From Candidatus Thiopontia autotrophica (lineage in GTDB: Bacteria; Pseudomonadota; Gammaproteobacteria; GCF-002020875), in assembly GCA_014384675.1 (NCBI GenBank), contig JACNFK010000034.1:1-64000 (forward strand): DNA of 64,000 bases, given 5' to 3'. The notes beneath the pieces were generated by a model that searched no databases, was not told where the DNA came from, and saw nothing but the letters and a program-made list of their open reading frames with translations. Positions 8,758-20,335 of the stretch are shown piece by piece. Positions within the stretch are counted from its first letter, which is position 1; each line of letters starts with the position of its first letter. The position numbers and the translations under genes are program-made.

Positions 8758-9011
8758 CTGCTGAGGAACGGATAAAAGCTATTCATGCTCTCCTGAGTGA
8801 CCACATCTCCCCGACTTTTCTGGAGATTGAGGATAATTCTGATGAACACGCCGGACACAAAAGTGCCGGTGGTGCCGGTCACTACACTGTACATATAGCA
8901 TCACCACTGTTTGCCGGAAAAAACATGCTCCAGCAACACAGACTGGTCTACAGTGCTGTTGAGCCCCTAATGGATAGTGAGATTCATGCCCTGAGCATTA
9001 AAATCAAATAA
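8754..9011 (+). CDS. bolA: BolA family protein
   Basis: An 85-residue BolA-fold protein ([32 protein letters not shown]). BolA proteins work with monothiol glutaredoxins in iron-sulfur trafficking, and some bind DNA as regulators. The start is TTG at 8754 and overlaps the stop of the YciI-like gene by four bases; there is no upstream ATG. The conserved histidines of the family are present (GHYTVHI and QHRL). It is followed after 11 bases by the decayed ppnP. Confidence 0.9.
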   Translation: MTAEERIKAIHALLSDHISPTFLEIEDNSDEHAGHKSAGGAGHYTVHIASPLFAGKNMLQQHRLVYSAVEPLMDSEIHALSIKIK

Positions 9012-9022
9012 AGGAAAAAGAG

Positions 9023-9146
9023 ATGCTAAAAACCAACCAATATTTTGATGGAGACGTGGTATCAATCGCATTTCAGACCGAAACTCTGCCGGCAACAGTG
9101 GGGGTAGGTTGAGACAGAAACTGCATACCTCTGCACCTACGGATAA
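9023..9146 (+). pseudogene. ppnP: Remnant of pyrimidine/purine nucleoside phosphorylase with internal deletion
   Basis: From ATG 9023, with a good AAAGGAAAAAGAG ribosome site, 29 codons read MLKTNQYFDGDVVSIAF then PATVGVG and a TGA. This is the N-terminus of PpnP (YaiE/DUF1255), whose relatives begin MxKxNEYFDGxVKSIAF. In the next frame, 9111-9146 reads ETETAYLCTYG then stop, which matches the family's C-terminal end (DTAYLCEYR type). About 55 codons of the cupin core are missing and the junction shifts frame, so the product cannot be functional. It sits in the bolA transcript. The two matched ends make this call firm despite the small size. Confidence 0.82.
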
Positions 9147-9148
9147 GC

Positions 9149-9180
9149 TTGAAATTTTATAGAAACAATTAGGCTATACT
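9149..9180 (+). promoter_or_regulatory. Candidate promoter for the DUF2892 gene
   Basis: A -10-like TATACT (9175-9180), preceded by GGC, lies 39 bases before the ATG at 9220. The nearest -35-like box, TTGAAA (9149-9154), is 20 bases away, which is longer than ideal. A clear AAAGGAG ribosome site (9207-9213) precedes the start. The -10 is reasonable and the -35 weak. Confidence 0.35.
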
Positions 9181-9219
9181 CTTACGCGCTGTTCTTTTAA
9201 TCCAACAAAGGAGTTTTCA

Positions 9220-9405
9220 ATGTCTAAAAATGTAGGTGGTATTGATCGAATTTTGCGTATTGTAATTGGTGTTGCTCTAATCGCAGCAACTGCAGCTGGG
9301 ATGTTGCCTGTCTGGGGGTATATTGGTGTTGTTCCTCTGGCTACCGGACTCTTGTCCTGGTGTCCTGCCTATACAGTTCTGGGGATAAAAACCTGCAAGT
9401 GTTGA
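9220..9405 (+). CDS. DUF2892 (YgaP-like) inner-membrane peptide
   Basis: A 61-residue protein that begins with the family motif NVGGIDRILRIVIGV and has two hydrophobic helices separated by a short turn (about 15-30 and 32-50). It ends in CPAYTVLGIKTCKC, which carries the family's conserved Cys-Pro and closing cysteines. DUF2892 modules occur alone or fused to rhodanese domains (YgaP) and are linked to sulfur handling; no reaction is known for the stand-alone form. The AAAGGAG Shine-Dalgarno is strong. The CoA-binding gene follows 21 bases downstream. Confidence 0.88.
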   Translation: MSKNVGGIDRILRIVIGVALIAATAAGMLPVWGYIGVVPLATGLLSWCPAYTVLGIKTCKC

Positions 9406-9426
9406 AGCAGGTCTGAAGGAGAAGTA

Positions 9427-9840
9427 GTGTTTACCAACCCCTCTCTTGATCAGATTCATACCAGGCTGAGGGAGATCCACACCATAGCTGTGGTGGGGAT
9501 CTCCTCTCAGCCAAACAGACCCAGCCATCGTGTCTCTGCAGCCATGCAGACATATGGGTTTCGTATTATTCCTGTACGCCCGGGAGGTGGAGAGATTCTT
9601 GGTGAAACTGTTTATGGTTCACTTGATGAGATTCAAGGCCCGATTGATCTGGTAGATGTATTTCGTGCACCAGAACATGTGCCCGCCATTGTTGACGATA
9701 CTATCTCTCTGGAGATTCCTGCAATCTGGCTACAGGAGGGGGTGATTCATGCAGAGTCAGCTCAACGCGCCAGTGATGCGAATATTTTTACCGTTATGGA
9801 CAGATGCATCTACAGGGATTACGTAGAACTGTTCAGGTGA
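9427..9840 (+). CDS. CoA-binding (Rossmann) domain protein, YccU-like
   Basis: A 137-residue single-domain protein of the CoA_binding_2 family, related to the nucleotide-binding part of succinyl-CoA synthetase. Motifs are IAVVGISSQPNRPSHRVSA near the N-terminus, VDVFRAPEHVPAIVDD, and PAIWLQEGVIH. The start is GTG at 9427, preceded by GAAGGAGAAG. The physiological role is unknown. It converges on ligA with only two bases between the stops, and no intrinsic terminator is visible there. Confidence 0.88.
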   Translation: MFTNPSLDQIHTRLREIHTIAVVGISSQPNRPSHRVSAAMQTYGFRIIPVRPGGGEILGETVYGSLDEIQGPIDLVDVFRAPEHVPAIVDDTISLEIPAIWLQEGVIHAESAQRASDANIFTVMDRCIYRDYVELFR

Positions 9841-9842
9841 TG

Positions 9843-12553
<2,711 letters not shown>

Positions 12554-12559
12554 TATCGA

Positions 12560-15500
12560 TTAACTTGCTGCCAGCACCTGAGCCTCTTCCATATCCACTG
12601 AAACCATTCTGGATACGCCAGGCTCATGCATAGTGACGCCTGATAGATGATCAGATATCTCCATGGTAGTCTTGTTGTGGGTAATAAAGATGAACTGCAC
12701 TCGCTTGGACATGTGCTTGACCATGTTACAGAAACGTCCAACATTGGCCTCGTCCAGTGGGGCATCAACCTCATCAAGCATACAGAAAGGTGCCGGATTA
12801 AGTTCAAAGATAGAGAACACCAACGCCACTGCAGTCAGCGCTTTCTCTCCACCTGAAAGCAGATGGATAGTGCTGTTTCTCTTGCCTGGCGGCTGCGCCA
12901 TGACAGTTACACCAGTATCCAGCAGGTCATCTCCCGTCATCTCCAGATGGGCACGTCCACCACCAAACAATCTGGGGAAGTTATTTTTCAGACCATCGTT
13001 AATTTTGTCAAAAGTATCCTTGAAGCGACTACGGGTCTCACGGTCAATTTTTCCAATGGCACTCTCCAAAGTCTCCAGTGCTGCAATAAGATCATCATTC
13101 TGCTGGTCGAGATACTCCTTGCGCTCTGACTCTGTCTGATACTCCTCAATGGCGGCAAGATTAATAGGGCCAAGGCGCTGGATTTTGCGTGCCATCTCGT
13201 CCACATCATCCTGCCACCTTTCTGCTGTTGCCTCTTCCGGCATCTCGCGAAGTAGTGGCGCCCTTTCGTAGCCACTCTCTTGCAGTTGCTCATCCATGGT
13301 CTGACAACGGACTCTTACCTCTTCTCCCTCTAGCAAGAGTTTCTCATGAGCTGAACGGAGATCCTGTACATCTTGCTCAGCCTCCACCCTTGTGCCATCA
13401 AGTTCACGTAAATGGTGCTCAATCTCTTCCAGCTGACGACGCGCATCAGCCAACTCATTTTCCACCAACAGCTGTTTTGCCAGATACTCTTCCAGCTCCA
13501 CCTTAAGCTCCTTGATCGGAGCCTTCATTTCCTCTCTGGAACGTGCAAGATCCTGTCGCCTCTCCTCTCCCGAGGCCAGCTGCTCTTCCATACGTGCTAA
13601 TCCACTACGGGTGGATTCCAGGCGAGTTCTGGATGACTCAACCTGCACGGTCAAACGGTGAAGCTGATCTCTCTTTTCACGTGCTCGATCTCTGGATCTG
13701 TCCATGGTCTCGCGCAACGCTCCCTTCCTTGACTCCATCTGCTCGCGCTGAGCATCACTCTCTTCCATTTCTGACAGTGCAATATCGAGGCGTAGCCCTA
13801 ACTCATGAACACCTGTTTCTGCCTGCTTAATCTCCTCACGAGCCTGTAACAGCTCCTCATCAATTCTCTTGCTACGATGGTTTGCCTGTTCCTGACTGGC
13901 AAGCCTGCCGCTCAACTCAGATTTGCGGGAGGATATATCTGCGGCCTGTTGGTCAATAACAACCTGATATTGTTGCTGCTCCTGCTCCAGCTCCTTCTGC
14001 TCACTACGCCCATTTTGCAGAATCTGCTCCAATCTCTTCAGATCTGACTCAAGCTGTTGTTGCTGCTGTTTGAGTTCACGAATAGTCTGCTCTCTCTGCA
14101 GTAGACCATCCTTGTGATCATCCTCTCTGACTACCTGTGACCAGCCACGGCCAATCCACAACCCATCCCTGGTAACCAGGGACATTCCAGTATCCAGCTG
14201 CGATCTGAGTTGCAGGGCCTGCTGAATGGTATCTACTCCATATACACCCTGTAGCAGCATCTCAATTTCAGGGTTTGCCTCAACACAGTCAACTAGTGGA
14301 GTTGCACCAATAAGCTCTATTGGCACTGAGGGTTCAGGTAAACCGTTTTTTGTAATAAAGCGAACCTCACCTTTCTTGAGATGTGCTGCACTTTCCAGCA
14401 GATGACTATCATCACCAACCGGGATTGCCTCCAGATAAGAGCCAAGCGCCACCTCTACAGCCTTCTCCCAACCTGTGGTCACCTTGAGCATCTCTGCAAG
14501 GCGGAGGGTATCTTCTGCAATATCACTCTGATTTAACCATGACTGGACACTACTCTTGTCACGACCCAATGCGTCTTGTTGCAATGCCTCCAGCGAGGTC
14601 AGACGCCCCTTGAGCCCTTGCAGTTCTCCACGCTTTATATCCAGCTGATCTGCCGCCCTATGGTTTTCATCACGCCGCCTGGTGATTGACTCACGCATAT
14701 CATCATTTTTATTGCGTGCTTGCTCTATCTCGGCCTCACTCTGCTCTAGTTCACTCTGCAGATTTTCAAGCTCACGGGAATCAATGGATGGTAGCCGCTG
14801 CTGCTCCTCCTGCAGACGTTGCTGCTGGCGCTTACCATTTTTCAACTGACGCTCCAGTTGCTCAATCCTTGAACGGGTAATTTCTGCGTCACGTTTCGGG
14901 TCATTAGCCGAACGATTAAAATCCTCCAGCTCTGATTGCCACTCATGCCAGGCATTCTCCGCCTCTTCCCAGCGTGCCGACAGCGCGAGATCCTCTTGCT
15001 GAAGTTTCAGCAATTCAGGATCATCTCTCGATAGTGACTCCTCTAGCTCTACAATACGCTGACGGTCCGCCTTAATCATTGCATTGGCCTCGTGCCAGGC
15101 GCTCTCAGCCTTTTGTAGATCATCAGCCAGTTGATTACGTCGCTCTTTCAACCCCTTCAGATTTTGCTCAGTTCTGGCAATCTCTGCACCAGCAGCATAG
15201 AAACGACCCTGAACCTCATTAAATGACTCATTTGATTCTGTATGGCGTTGACGTCCTTTCTCAATCTCAGCCTCTATTGATCGTTGCTGCGCCAGCCGCT
15301 CCTGCACTGTCAACTCAGCCTGACGAGTTTTCTGGCCCTGCTCTGCCGCCTTCCGATCATACTCCTGCCAACGTAATGCAAGCAGCTGTGCCTGCATTAG
15401 TCGCTCCTCCTCCTTGAGCAGACGATAACGTTTTGCGACACGAGACTGTCGCTCCAGACGTCTCAGCTGTTTCCCCAACTCTTCACGAAGATCATTTATG

Positions 15501-16078
15501 CGGTCAAGGTTCTCGCGCGTATGGCGCATGCGGGTCTCGGTCTCTCGTCGTCTCTCTTTGTATTTTGAGATCCCAGCCGCCTCTTCAATTAGTACACGCA
15601 GATCATCCGGCTTGGCCTCCACAAACCTGGAGATCATCCCCTGCTCTATAATTGCATAGCTGCGCGGACCCAGCCCTGTTCCCAGGAAGATATCCATGAT
15701 ATCCCTGCGGCGACATTTGGTTCCGTTAAGGTAGTAGGTTGATTTTCCATCTCTTGAGGCCTTGCGCTTGACAGAGATCTCACTAAAGCTGGCATACTGC
15801 CCCTGCAATGTACCTGCAGCATTATCAAAAACAAGCTCCACAGATGCATGACCAACCGGCTTGCGTGCACTGGAGCCATTAAAGATAACGTCCGCCATGG
15901 AGTCACCACGCAACTGTTTGGCAGAGCTCTCCCCCATAACCCAGCGAACCGCATCAATGATGTTTGATTTTCCGCAACCGTTGGGGCCAATTACCCCAAC
16001 CAGGTTGCTTGTGAAGGGTACTGATGTTGGATCTACAAAAGATTTAAATCCAGCAAGTTTCAGGGTTTTAAGTCGCAT
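12560..16078 (-). CDS. smc: Chromosome segregation ATPase SMC
   Basis: A 1172-residue SMC protein, the ATPase of the SMC-ScpAB condensin. The Walker A GPNGCGKS is at 31-38. Two long coiled coils (about 170-500 and 660-1000) flank a hinge (about 510-650, with VALGSYLEAIPVGDDSHL). The C-terminal head carries LLSGGEKALTAVALVF and Walker B FCMLDEVDAPLDEAN. The organism uses SMC-ScpAB rather than MukBEF, consistent with scpA and scpB in the same window. It is the first gene of the smc-zipA-ligA operon and divergent from queF. Confidence 0.97.
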   Translation of the reverse strand: MRLKTLKLAGFKSFVDPTSVPFTSNLVGVIGPNGCGKSNIIDAVRWVMGESSAKQLRGDSMADVIFNGSSARKPVGHASVELVFDNAAGTLQGQYASFSEISVKRKASRDGKSTYYLNGTKCRRRDIMDIFLGTGLGPRSYAIIEQGMISRFVEAKPDDLRVLIEEAAGISKYKERRRETETRMRHTRENLDRINDLREELGKQLRRLERQSRVAKRYRLLKEEERLMQAQLLALRWQEYDRKAAEQGQKTRQAELTVQERLAQQRSIEAEIEKGRQRHTESNESFNEVQGRFYAAGAEIARTEQNLKGLKERRNQLADDLQKAESAWHEANAMIKADRQRIVELEESLSRDDPELLKLQQEDLALSARWEEAENAWHEWQSELEDFNRSANDPKRDAEITRSRIEQLERQLKNGKRQQQRLQEEQQRLPSIDSRELENLQSELEQSEAEIEQARNKNDDMRESITRRRDENHRAADQLDIKRGELQGLKGRLTSLEALQQDALGRDKSSVQSWLNQSDIAEDTLRLAEMLKVTTGWEKAVEVALGSYLEAIPVGDDSHLLESAAHLKKGEVRFITKNGLPEPSVPIELIGATPLVDCVEANPEIEMLLQGVYGVDTIQQALQLRSQLDTGMSLVTRDGLWIGRGWSQVVREDDHKDGLLQREQTIRELKQQQQQLESDLKRLEQILQNGRSEQKELEQEQQQYQVVIDQQAADISSRKSELSGRLASQEQANHRSKRIDEELLQAREEIKQAETGVHELGLRLDIALSEMEESDAQREQMESRKGALRETMDRSRDRAREKRDQLHRLTVQVESSRTRLESTRSGLARMEEQLASGEERRQDLARSREEMKAPIKELKVELEEYLAKQLLVENELADARRQLEEIEHHLRELDGTRVEAEQDVQDLRSAHEKLLLEGEEVRVRCQTMDEQLQESGYERAPLLREMPEEATAERWQDDVDEMARKIQRLGPINLAAIEEYQTESERKEYLDQQNDDLIAALETLESAIGKIDRETRSRFKDTFDKINDGLKNNFPRLFGGGRAHLEMTGDDLLDTGVTVMAQPPGKRNSTIHLLSGGEKALTAVALVFSIFELNPAPFCMLDEVDAPLDEANVGRFCNMVKHMSKRVQFIFITHNKTTMEISDHLSGVTMHEPGVSRMVSVDMEEAQVLAAS

Positions 16079-16260
16079 ATCCTCGTTATATCCGACAGGT
16101 AGACAAACTACCTATATAGTGATAAAAAATGAGCATCTCAACTACTCATGATTGTGTCGTATAATAGCACCCAAATCAACAATAAACCATCAATGAAATT
16201 AGATTAGATTTATAACTTATCTAATTGTTTTATTGGGTATATAAACAGGGATAGATAGAG
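16079..16260. promoter_or_regulatory. Divergent smc/queF intergenic region
   Basis: A TATAAT box at 16160-16165 (plus strand) lies about 95 bases before queF. No convincing -35 is seen. Between it and the gene, ATTAGAT and ATCTAAT (around 16201-16226) can pair into a small hairpin. A Shine-Dalgarno-like GGGATAGATAGAG immediately precedes the ATG. I looked for a preQ1 riboswitch (short stem, C-rich loop, A-rich tail overlapping the ribosome site) and did not find one. Confidence 0.35.
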
Positions 16261-16671
16261 ATGCCAAGCAAGCCAAGTGAAGAATTAGAGACCTTTGAAA
16301 GCCCCACCCCGGAACGTGACTATACGATTCGTATTCAGACCCCTGAATTCACCTGTCTATGTCCAAAAACAGGACAGCCAGACTTTGCAACGCTGGAGCT
16401 GGAGTACGTCCCTGATCAACTATGTGTAGAGCTAAAATCATTTAAAATGTATGTATGGTCATATCGCGACAAGGGCGCCTTCCATGAAGCTGTCACTAAC
16501 CAGATCCTCTCTGATCTGGTAGCTGCAACCCATCCCAGATTTATGCGCCTGACCGCTATATTTAATGTCCGTGGTGGCGTGTACACCACGGTTGTAGCAG
16601 AACACAAAGCCCCTGACTGGACATCTGCTGCCGTTATTCAACTGCCCGGGGCTACGCCAACCACCTCCTGA
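16261..16671 (+). CDS. queF: NADPH-dependent 7-cyano-7-deazaguanine reductase (preQ0 reductase)
   Basis: A 136-residue short-form (YkvM-type) QueF that reduces preQ0 to preQ1 in queuosine biosynthesis. The nucleophilic cysteine and acid are in CPKTGQPDF (Cys34, Asp41). The QueF motif [20 protein letters not shown] follows at about 57-76. E. coli has a longer, fused QueF; the single-domain form is normal for many other proteobacteria. It is first in a two-gene run with an FGGY kinase 13 bases downstream; no functional link between the two is obvious. Confidence 0.94.
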   Translation: MPSKPSEELETFESPTPERDYTIRIQTPEFTCLCPKTGQPDFATLELEYVPDQLCVELKSFKMYVWSYRDKGAFHEAVTNQILSDLVAATHPRFMRLTAIFNVRGGVYTTVVAEHKAPDWTSAAVIQLPGATPTTS

Positions 16672-16684
16672 TCCACGCTTCCGG

Positions 16685-17980
16685 ATGGCCATCCATATAG
16701 GAATAGACCTGGGAACATCTGGCTGCCGGGCCATCGCCGTCAACCATAAAAGAGAGGTTCTTGCACAAAACAGCGTATCCCTTCCTCCATCAGAGAGAGA
16801 ACATGCTGGGTGGTCTGTGCAGGACCCTGATGATTGGTGGCTCGCAACAATAGAGGTTATGGGGCAACTGATCTCAAAACTTTCCACTGAAACAGTAGAG
16901 ACAATCACTGTAGATGGAACCTCGTCCACCCTGCTCCTCTCCGACCGTTATGGAAACCCATTAACTGCGGCACTAATGTACGATGACCAGAGAGCAGTTG
17001 CCGCAGCTGACAGGATCTCGCAAAGGGCCCCTATAAGCAGTGGTGCACACGGACCATCATCTTCTCTTGCAAAGCTTCTCTGGCTACTGGAGAACAACAG
17101 TGATATCGACAAATCCAGTGGTCTACTAGCACTCCACCAGGCAGACTGGATCAGCAACAGACTGGGCGGAGTATTCGGTCAGAGCGATGAAAACAATGCA
17201 CTTAAAATGGGCTACGACCCGATTAAACGCAACTGGCCACAGTGGATGGACAGCCTCGTCCTGCCATCCGACATACTACCTGCCGTCTCTCCTCCCGGAA
17301 CTCGGTATGCTACCCTGAACAGTCAACTGGCTGTTGAGTGGGGTATACCAAAAAACCAGCGGGATAGTATTCATATCCATACAGGAACCACTGACAGCAT
17401 CGCTGCCACTATTGCTGCCGGCATCAATAAAACTGGAGATGCCGTGACCTCACTGGGAACTACAACAGCTCTCAAAATCCTCTCCCCTATCCCGATTTTC
17501 TCGCCACAAGACGGGGTCTACAGTCATCGCCTGGGAGAATCATGGCTGGTAAGTGGTGCCTCCAGTGCCGGTTCCGGAATTTTGCTTGACTACTTCTCGC
17601 GTAAAAAGATAGACGAACTGAGTCAGCTAATTGAACCAGACATCCCGACCGGACTAGATTACTACCCACTATCCACTGCAGGCGAACGCTTCCCCATCTC
17701 TGATCCAAATCTACAACCGCGACTGACGCCACGACCAGATGACGATAAACTATTTTTTCAGGGGATTATCGAGGGGCTGACCGCAATAGAGAAACAGGGA
17801 TATCTGAAGATGCACAAGCTGGGGGCACCTTTTCCAAACCGAATAGTTACCGCAGGGGGTGGCGCAGACAACCAGAAATGGCAAATTATTCGTCAACAAC
17901 AGATAGGTGTTCCAGTCTCTACTGCCACACAGACCGAGGCCGCCTATGGTGCCGCCATCCTTCCTGCTCTTCGTTTGTAG
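16685..17980 (+). CDS. FGGY-family carbohydrate kinase
   Basis: A 431-residue sugar kinase of the FGGY/actin-like ATPase superfamily. The phosphate-1 loop is IGIDLGTSGCRAIAV (about 4-18), the sugar-site region DGTSSTLLL, the phosphate-2 motif HTGTTDSIAATIAAG, and the C-terminal adenosine motif VTAGGGADNQKWQIIRQQQIG. It is somewhat shorter than xylulokinase (~485). The exact substrate (xylulose, ribulose or another polyol) is not evident. No sugar transporter or isomerase lies nearby, which leaves its pathway open. It converges on the small membrane protein at 17997-18296. Confidence 0.85.
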   Translation: MAIHIGIDLGTSGCRAIAVNHKREVLAQNSVSLPPSEREHAGWSVQDPDDWWLATIEVMGQLISKLSTETVETITVDGTSSTLLLSDRYGNPLTAALMYDDQRAVAAADRISQRAPISSGAHGPSSSLAKLLWLLENNSDIDKSSGLLALHQADWISNRLGGVFGQSDENNALKMGYDPIKRNWPQWMDSLVLPSDILPAVSPPGTRYATLNSQLAVEWGIPKNQRDSIHIHTGTTDSIAATIAAGINKTGDAVTSLGTTTALKILSPIPIFSPQDGVYSHRLGESWLVSGASSAGSGILLDYFSRKKIDELSQLIEPDIPTGLDYYPLSTAGERFPISDPNLQPRLTPRPDDDKLFFQGIIEGLTAIEKQGYLKMHKLGAPFPNRIVTAGGGADNQKWQIIRQQQIGVPVSTATQTEAAYGAAILPALRL

Positions 17981-17990
17981 ACAGGATCTG

Positions 17991-18040
17991 ATTGGATCAC
18001 GAAGTATCTTCATCAGAGACTTCTTCATCAGAGCTTCCTA
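17991..18040 (+). repeat. Dispersed short repeat, copy A
   Basis: The stretch reads ATTGGATCACGAAGT, then CTTCATCAGAG twice (a 15-base internal duplication), then CTTCCTA. It matches copy B at 20896-20932 in the blocks TCACGAAGT, ATCAGAG and CTTCCT. It overlaps the 3' end of the adjacent minus-strand gene, where it encodes the acidic tail SSDEEVSDEDTS and the stop codon. Confidence 0.5.
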
Positions 18041-18296
18041 GCCAAAAAAGCACTCTCAGTAGAATAAAGAGTGCTGTGTAATATATTGCCGGCAGAATAA
18101 GAACCAGAGGAACCCCCAACAAAATTGCCTGCATCCCCAGATCATCTGATAGCAGCGTCTGCAGAAAGCCCTTTTCCACCAGTACCCACCAAAACCAGTA
18201 GCACACTCCGGCAACGCCAATAAACTGCCCAGCCCTGTGTAGCGCCACAGGTAGTCGCAGCATGCGAAACTGTTGCAATGTTATTTGATGCCTCAT
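17997..18296 (-). CDS. Small membrane protein of unknown function
   Basis: A 99-residue protein that I do not recognise. It has two hydrophobic segments (about 24-48 and 58-88, the latter VPLVLILPAIYYTALFILL) and a short acidic tail. Its ATG overlaps the stop of the upstream aminotransferase (ATGA), which argues that it is a real, coupled gene. The last 12 codons coincide with a copy of a dispersed repeat and may be a recent addition. A role beside the aminotransferase and HAD phosphatase is likely but undefined. Confidence 0.65.
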   Translation of the reverse strand: MRHQITLQQFRMLRLPVALHRAGQFIGVAGVCYWFWWVLVEKGFLQTLLSDDLGMQAILLGVPLVLILPAIYYTALFILLRVLFWLGSSDEEVSDEDTS

Positions 18297-19477
18297 CGGC
18301 CCATCCCGCCTTGAGTAGAAAGAAAACTTCTGATCCGCTCCACACCAAGCTGTAGCTGATCCAATGAGGTGGTGTAGGCAAACCGTATCCAGCGCCTCGG
18401 ATCTCTTACTGTAAAATCTTTTCCGGGAGTAACCGCAACCCCCGCCTGCTCCAGCAGATCAGCCGCAAACTGACTACTGTCAGATGACAGGTCACTACAG
18501 TCTGCATATAGATAAAAGGCACCATCCGGCACTCTATCTATCTTGAGCCCAAGCTCCAACAGAGCCGCATAGAGAAAGTCCCTGCGTCTTCTAAAACGGT
18601 CACAGCGCTCCTGCAGTACTCTTTCAGTCTCTGGCTCAAATGCCACGAGCGCCGCATACTGAGATGGTGTTGGTGGAGCCAGAAACAGATTCTGAGAGAG
18701 CCGATCCAACCCACTGACTGCCTCCATATTTAAGGAGACCAGCCAACCAAGACGCCACCCTGTCATCCCATAATATTTGGAGAAGCTGTTTACTACAAAC
18801 ACTGTTCCAGGAAGATCTATAGCCGTATCTCTAGACCCATCATAAATCAGCCCCTGATAGATCTCATCCACAATCAAGACCCCACCACGCTCCTCCACCA
18901 GCAGGGCAATTTTTTTCAGCTCATTGGCCGCAATAACACTACCTGTTGGATTTGATGGAGAGGAGATCATTACCACTCTGCTCTTTTCGCTCCAATACTT
19001 ACCAACCAATTCTGCGGTCAATTGAAATCTGGTGGTAGCATCAACCGGAACTGAAACCGTCACTCCTTCAAATATACGAACAAAATGACGATTACATGGA
19101 TAACCCGGATCTGCCATCAAGACCTCATCACCAGGATTAACCAGAAGAGCTATCAACAACTGAAGCGCACCTGATGAGCCGGGTGTTACTACAATCTGTT
19201 CTGCCAGAACTTTTTTGCCGTAGGTACTATTATAGTGATCTGCAATTTTTTCTCTAAGTTCTGTTAGTCCAAGTGCCGGGGTGTAATGATGGTGCCCCTT
19301 GTTTAACGCTTCAACTCCAGCCCTGACAATGGACTCCGGGGTATCGAAATCCGGCTCCCCAACCTCCATATGAACTATAGTTCTACCCTCTCTCTCCAGT
19401 TCGCGCGCACGAGCCAGCAACTCCATCACATAAAATGGCTCAATTTCTTCTACTCGATCACTTGGACGAAAACTCAT
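18293..19477 (-). CDS. Class I/II pyridoxal-phosphate aminotransferase
   Basis: A 394-residue fold-type I aminotransferase. The PLP lysine is Lys234 in NSFSKYYGMTGWRLGW. Other conserved blocks are VGEPDFDTPESI, TPGSSGALQLL, SSPSNPTGSVI and IVDEIYQGL. It belongs to the aspartate/aromatic-type group with broad specificity, and the substrate cannot be assigned. It overlaps the HAD gene upstream and the membrane-protein gene downstream by ATGA junctions, making a coupled three-gene operon. It is distinct from dapL at 54166-55404. Confidence 0.88.
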   Translation of the reverse strand: MSFRPSDRVEEIEPFYVMELLARARELEREGRTIVHMEVGEPDFDTPESIVRAGVEALNKGHHHYTPALGLTELREKIADHYNSTYGKKVLAEQIVVTPGSSGALQLLIALLVNPGDEVLMADPGYPCNRHFVRIFEGVTVSVPVDATTRFQLTAELVGKYWSEKSRVVMISSPSNPTGSVIAANELKKIALLVEERGGVLIVDEIYQGLIYDGSRDTAIDLPGTVFVVNSFSKYYGMTGWRLGWLVSLNMEAVSGLDRLSQNLFLAPPTPSQYAALVAFEPETERVLQERCDRFRRRRDFLYAALLELGLKIDRVPDGAFYLYADCSDLSSDSSQFAADLLEQAGVAVTPGKDFTVRDPRRWIRFAYTTSLDQLQLGVERIRSFLSTQGGMGR

Positions 19478-20226
19478 CTACTCCACACCGACTTAACCCA
19501 CTCGAGATCAAGCACTGTTTTTTTCTCTCTATCTCCCTGCAATACATGGCAATGGTCATTTGACTCACCCATCTGATCCAGAACCAACGCGGCCCCGGTA
19601 AAATCCTCCGCCTCAGTATAACCATTGACTGTCACAATGGTTGTTAACCCCGCCTCAAGTGAGGAGCTGAGCCCATTGTGAGAATCCTCAATGGCTATAC
19701 ATTCAGCAGCAGAGAGGCCCAGCTCTGCCAACACATAGTCATATATATCAGACGAAGGCTTCTTGTTGGGGACGATATCACCAGCACCAATAATCTTGAA
19801 CCATGATTCTGCCCCAGGAAACATGGCATGCTCCAGTAGTGCAGAGACATTTTGAGGGGTTGTGGTGGTAGCAATCGCAAGAGTTACTCCAGCCTCATGT
19901 GCCTCAGTCAACAGTCTTCGTACACCACTACGCAGAGGGATCTCTCCAGCTTGTAGCAGAGAGACGAAATGTTCTGTTTTTGATGCGTGAAGAGACGCAA
20001 TCCATGCACTCAGATCATCCACAGTTGGATACTCAGGCTCCTCCAACTCAATGTAATGTCTGATTCTCTCCTTTCCACCAGTAACAGCCAGAAGCCTGCC
20101 GTACATCTCTTCGCTCCATACCCAGTCAAGCCCGGCATCTGCAAACGCCAGATTAAATGCAACTCTATGTCCATCTCTCTCTGTATCCGCCAGGGTGCCG
20201 TCAACATCAAAAATTATCGCCTTCAT
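19474..20226 (-). CDS. HAD-superfamily phosphatase, CbbY-like
   Basis: A 250-residue HAD hydrolase. Motif I is IIFDVDGTLADTERDGHR (nucleophile Asp7), motif II is in TLAIATTTTPQNVSALL, motif III is the lysine in GDIVPNKKPSSDIY, and motif IV is AIEDSHNGLSSSLEAG. It is closest to CbbY/Gph-type sugar-phosphate phosphatases, often found with Calvin-cycle genes; none are visible here. The open frame runs to 20421, but the first 65 codons lack HAD sequence and precede motif I. The ATG at 20226, five codons before DVDGT, is chosen. Confidence 0.87.
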   Translation of the reverse strand: MKAIIFDVDGTLADTERDGHRVAFNLAFADAGLDWVWSEEMYGRLLAVTGGKERIRHYIELEEPEYPTVDDLSAWIASLHASKTEHFVSLLQAGEIPLRSGVRRLLTEAHEAGVTLAIATTTTPQNVSALLEHAMFPGAESWFKIIGAGDIVPNKKPSSDIYDYVLAELGLSAAECIAIEDSHNGLSSSLEAGLTTIVTVNGYTEAEDFTGAALVLDQMGESNDHCHVLQGDREKKTVLDLEWVKSVWSR

Positions 20227-20250
20227 TCTATCCCTTTTTTCCTGTTCATT

Positions 20251-20281
20251 TAAAAGATGAGAAACAACTGTTTTTCTCATC
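20251..20281 (-). terminator. Terminator-like hairpin just upstream of the HAD gene
   Basis: Perfect 9-bp arms GATGAGAAA (20256-20264) and TTTCTCATC (20273-20281) enclose an 8-base loop. On the minus strand the hairpin is followed by TTTTAAATG, i.e. a short T run. The next gene upstream (dksA) points away, so any minus-strand transcript here starts within 160 bases. The structure could attenuate the HAD-aminotransferase operon. It is a structural reading only. Confidence 0.4.
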
Positions 20282-20335
20282 ATCGTGATATCATACCCGA
20301 CCATTATCTCATGGAGAGGAGATCTGAAAACCATC

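Noticed and set aside
16079-16260. preQ1 riboswitch upstream of queF
   Set aside because: No short stem with C-rich loop and A-rich tail near the ribosome site; only a small AT-rich hairpin was found.
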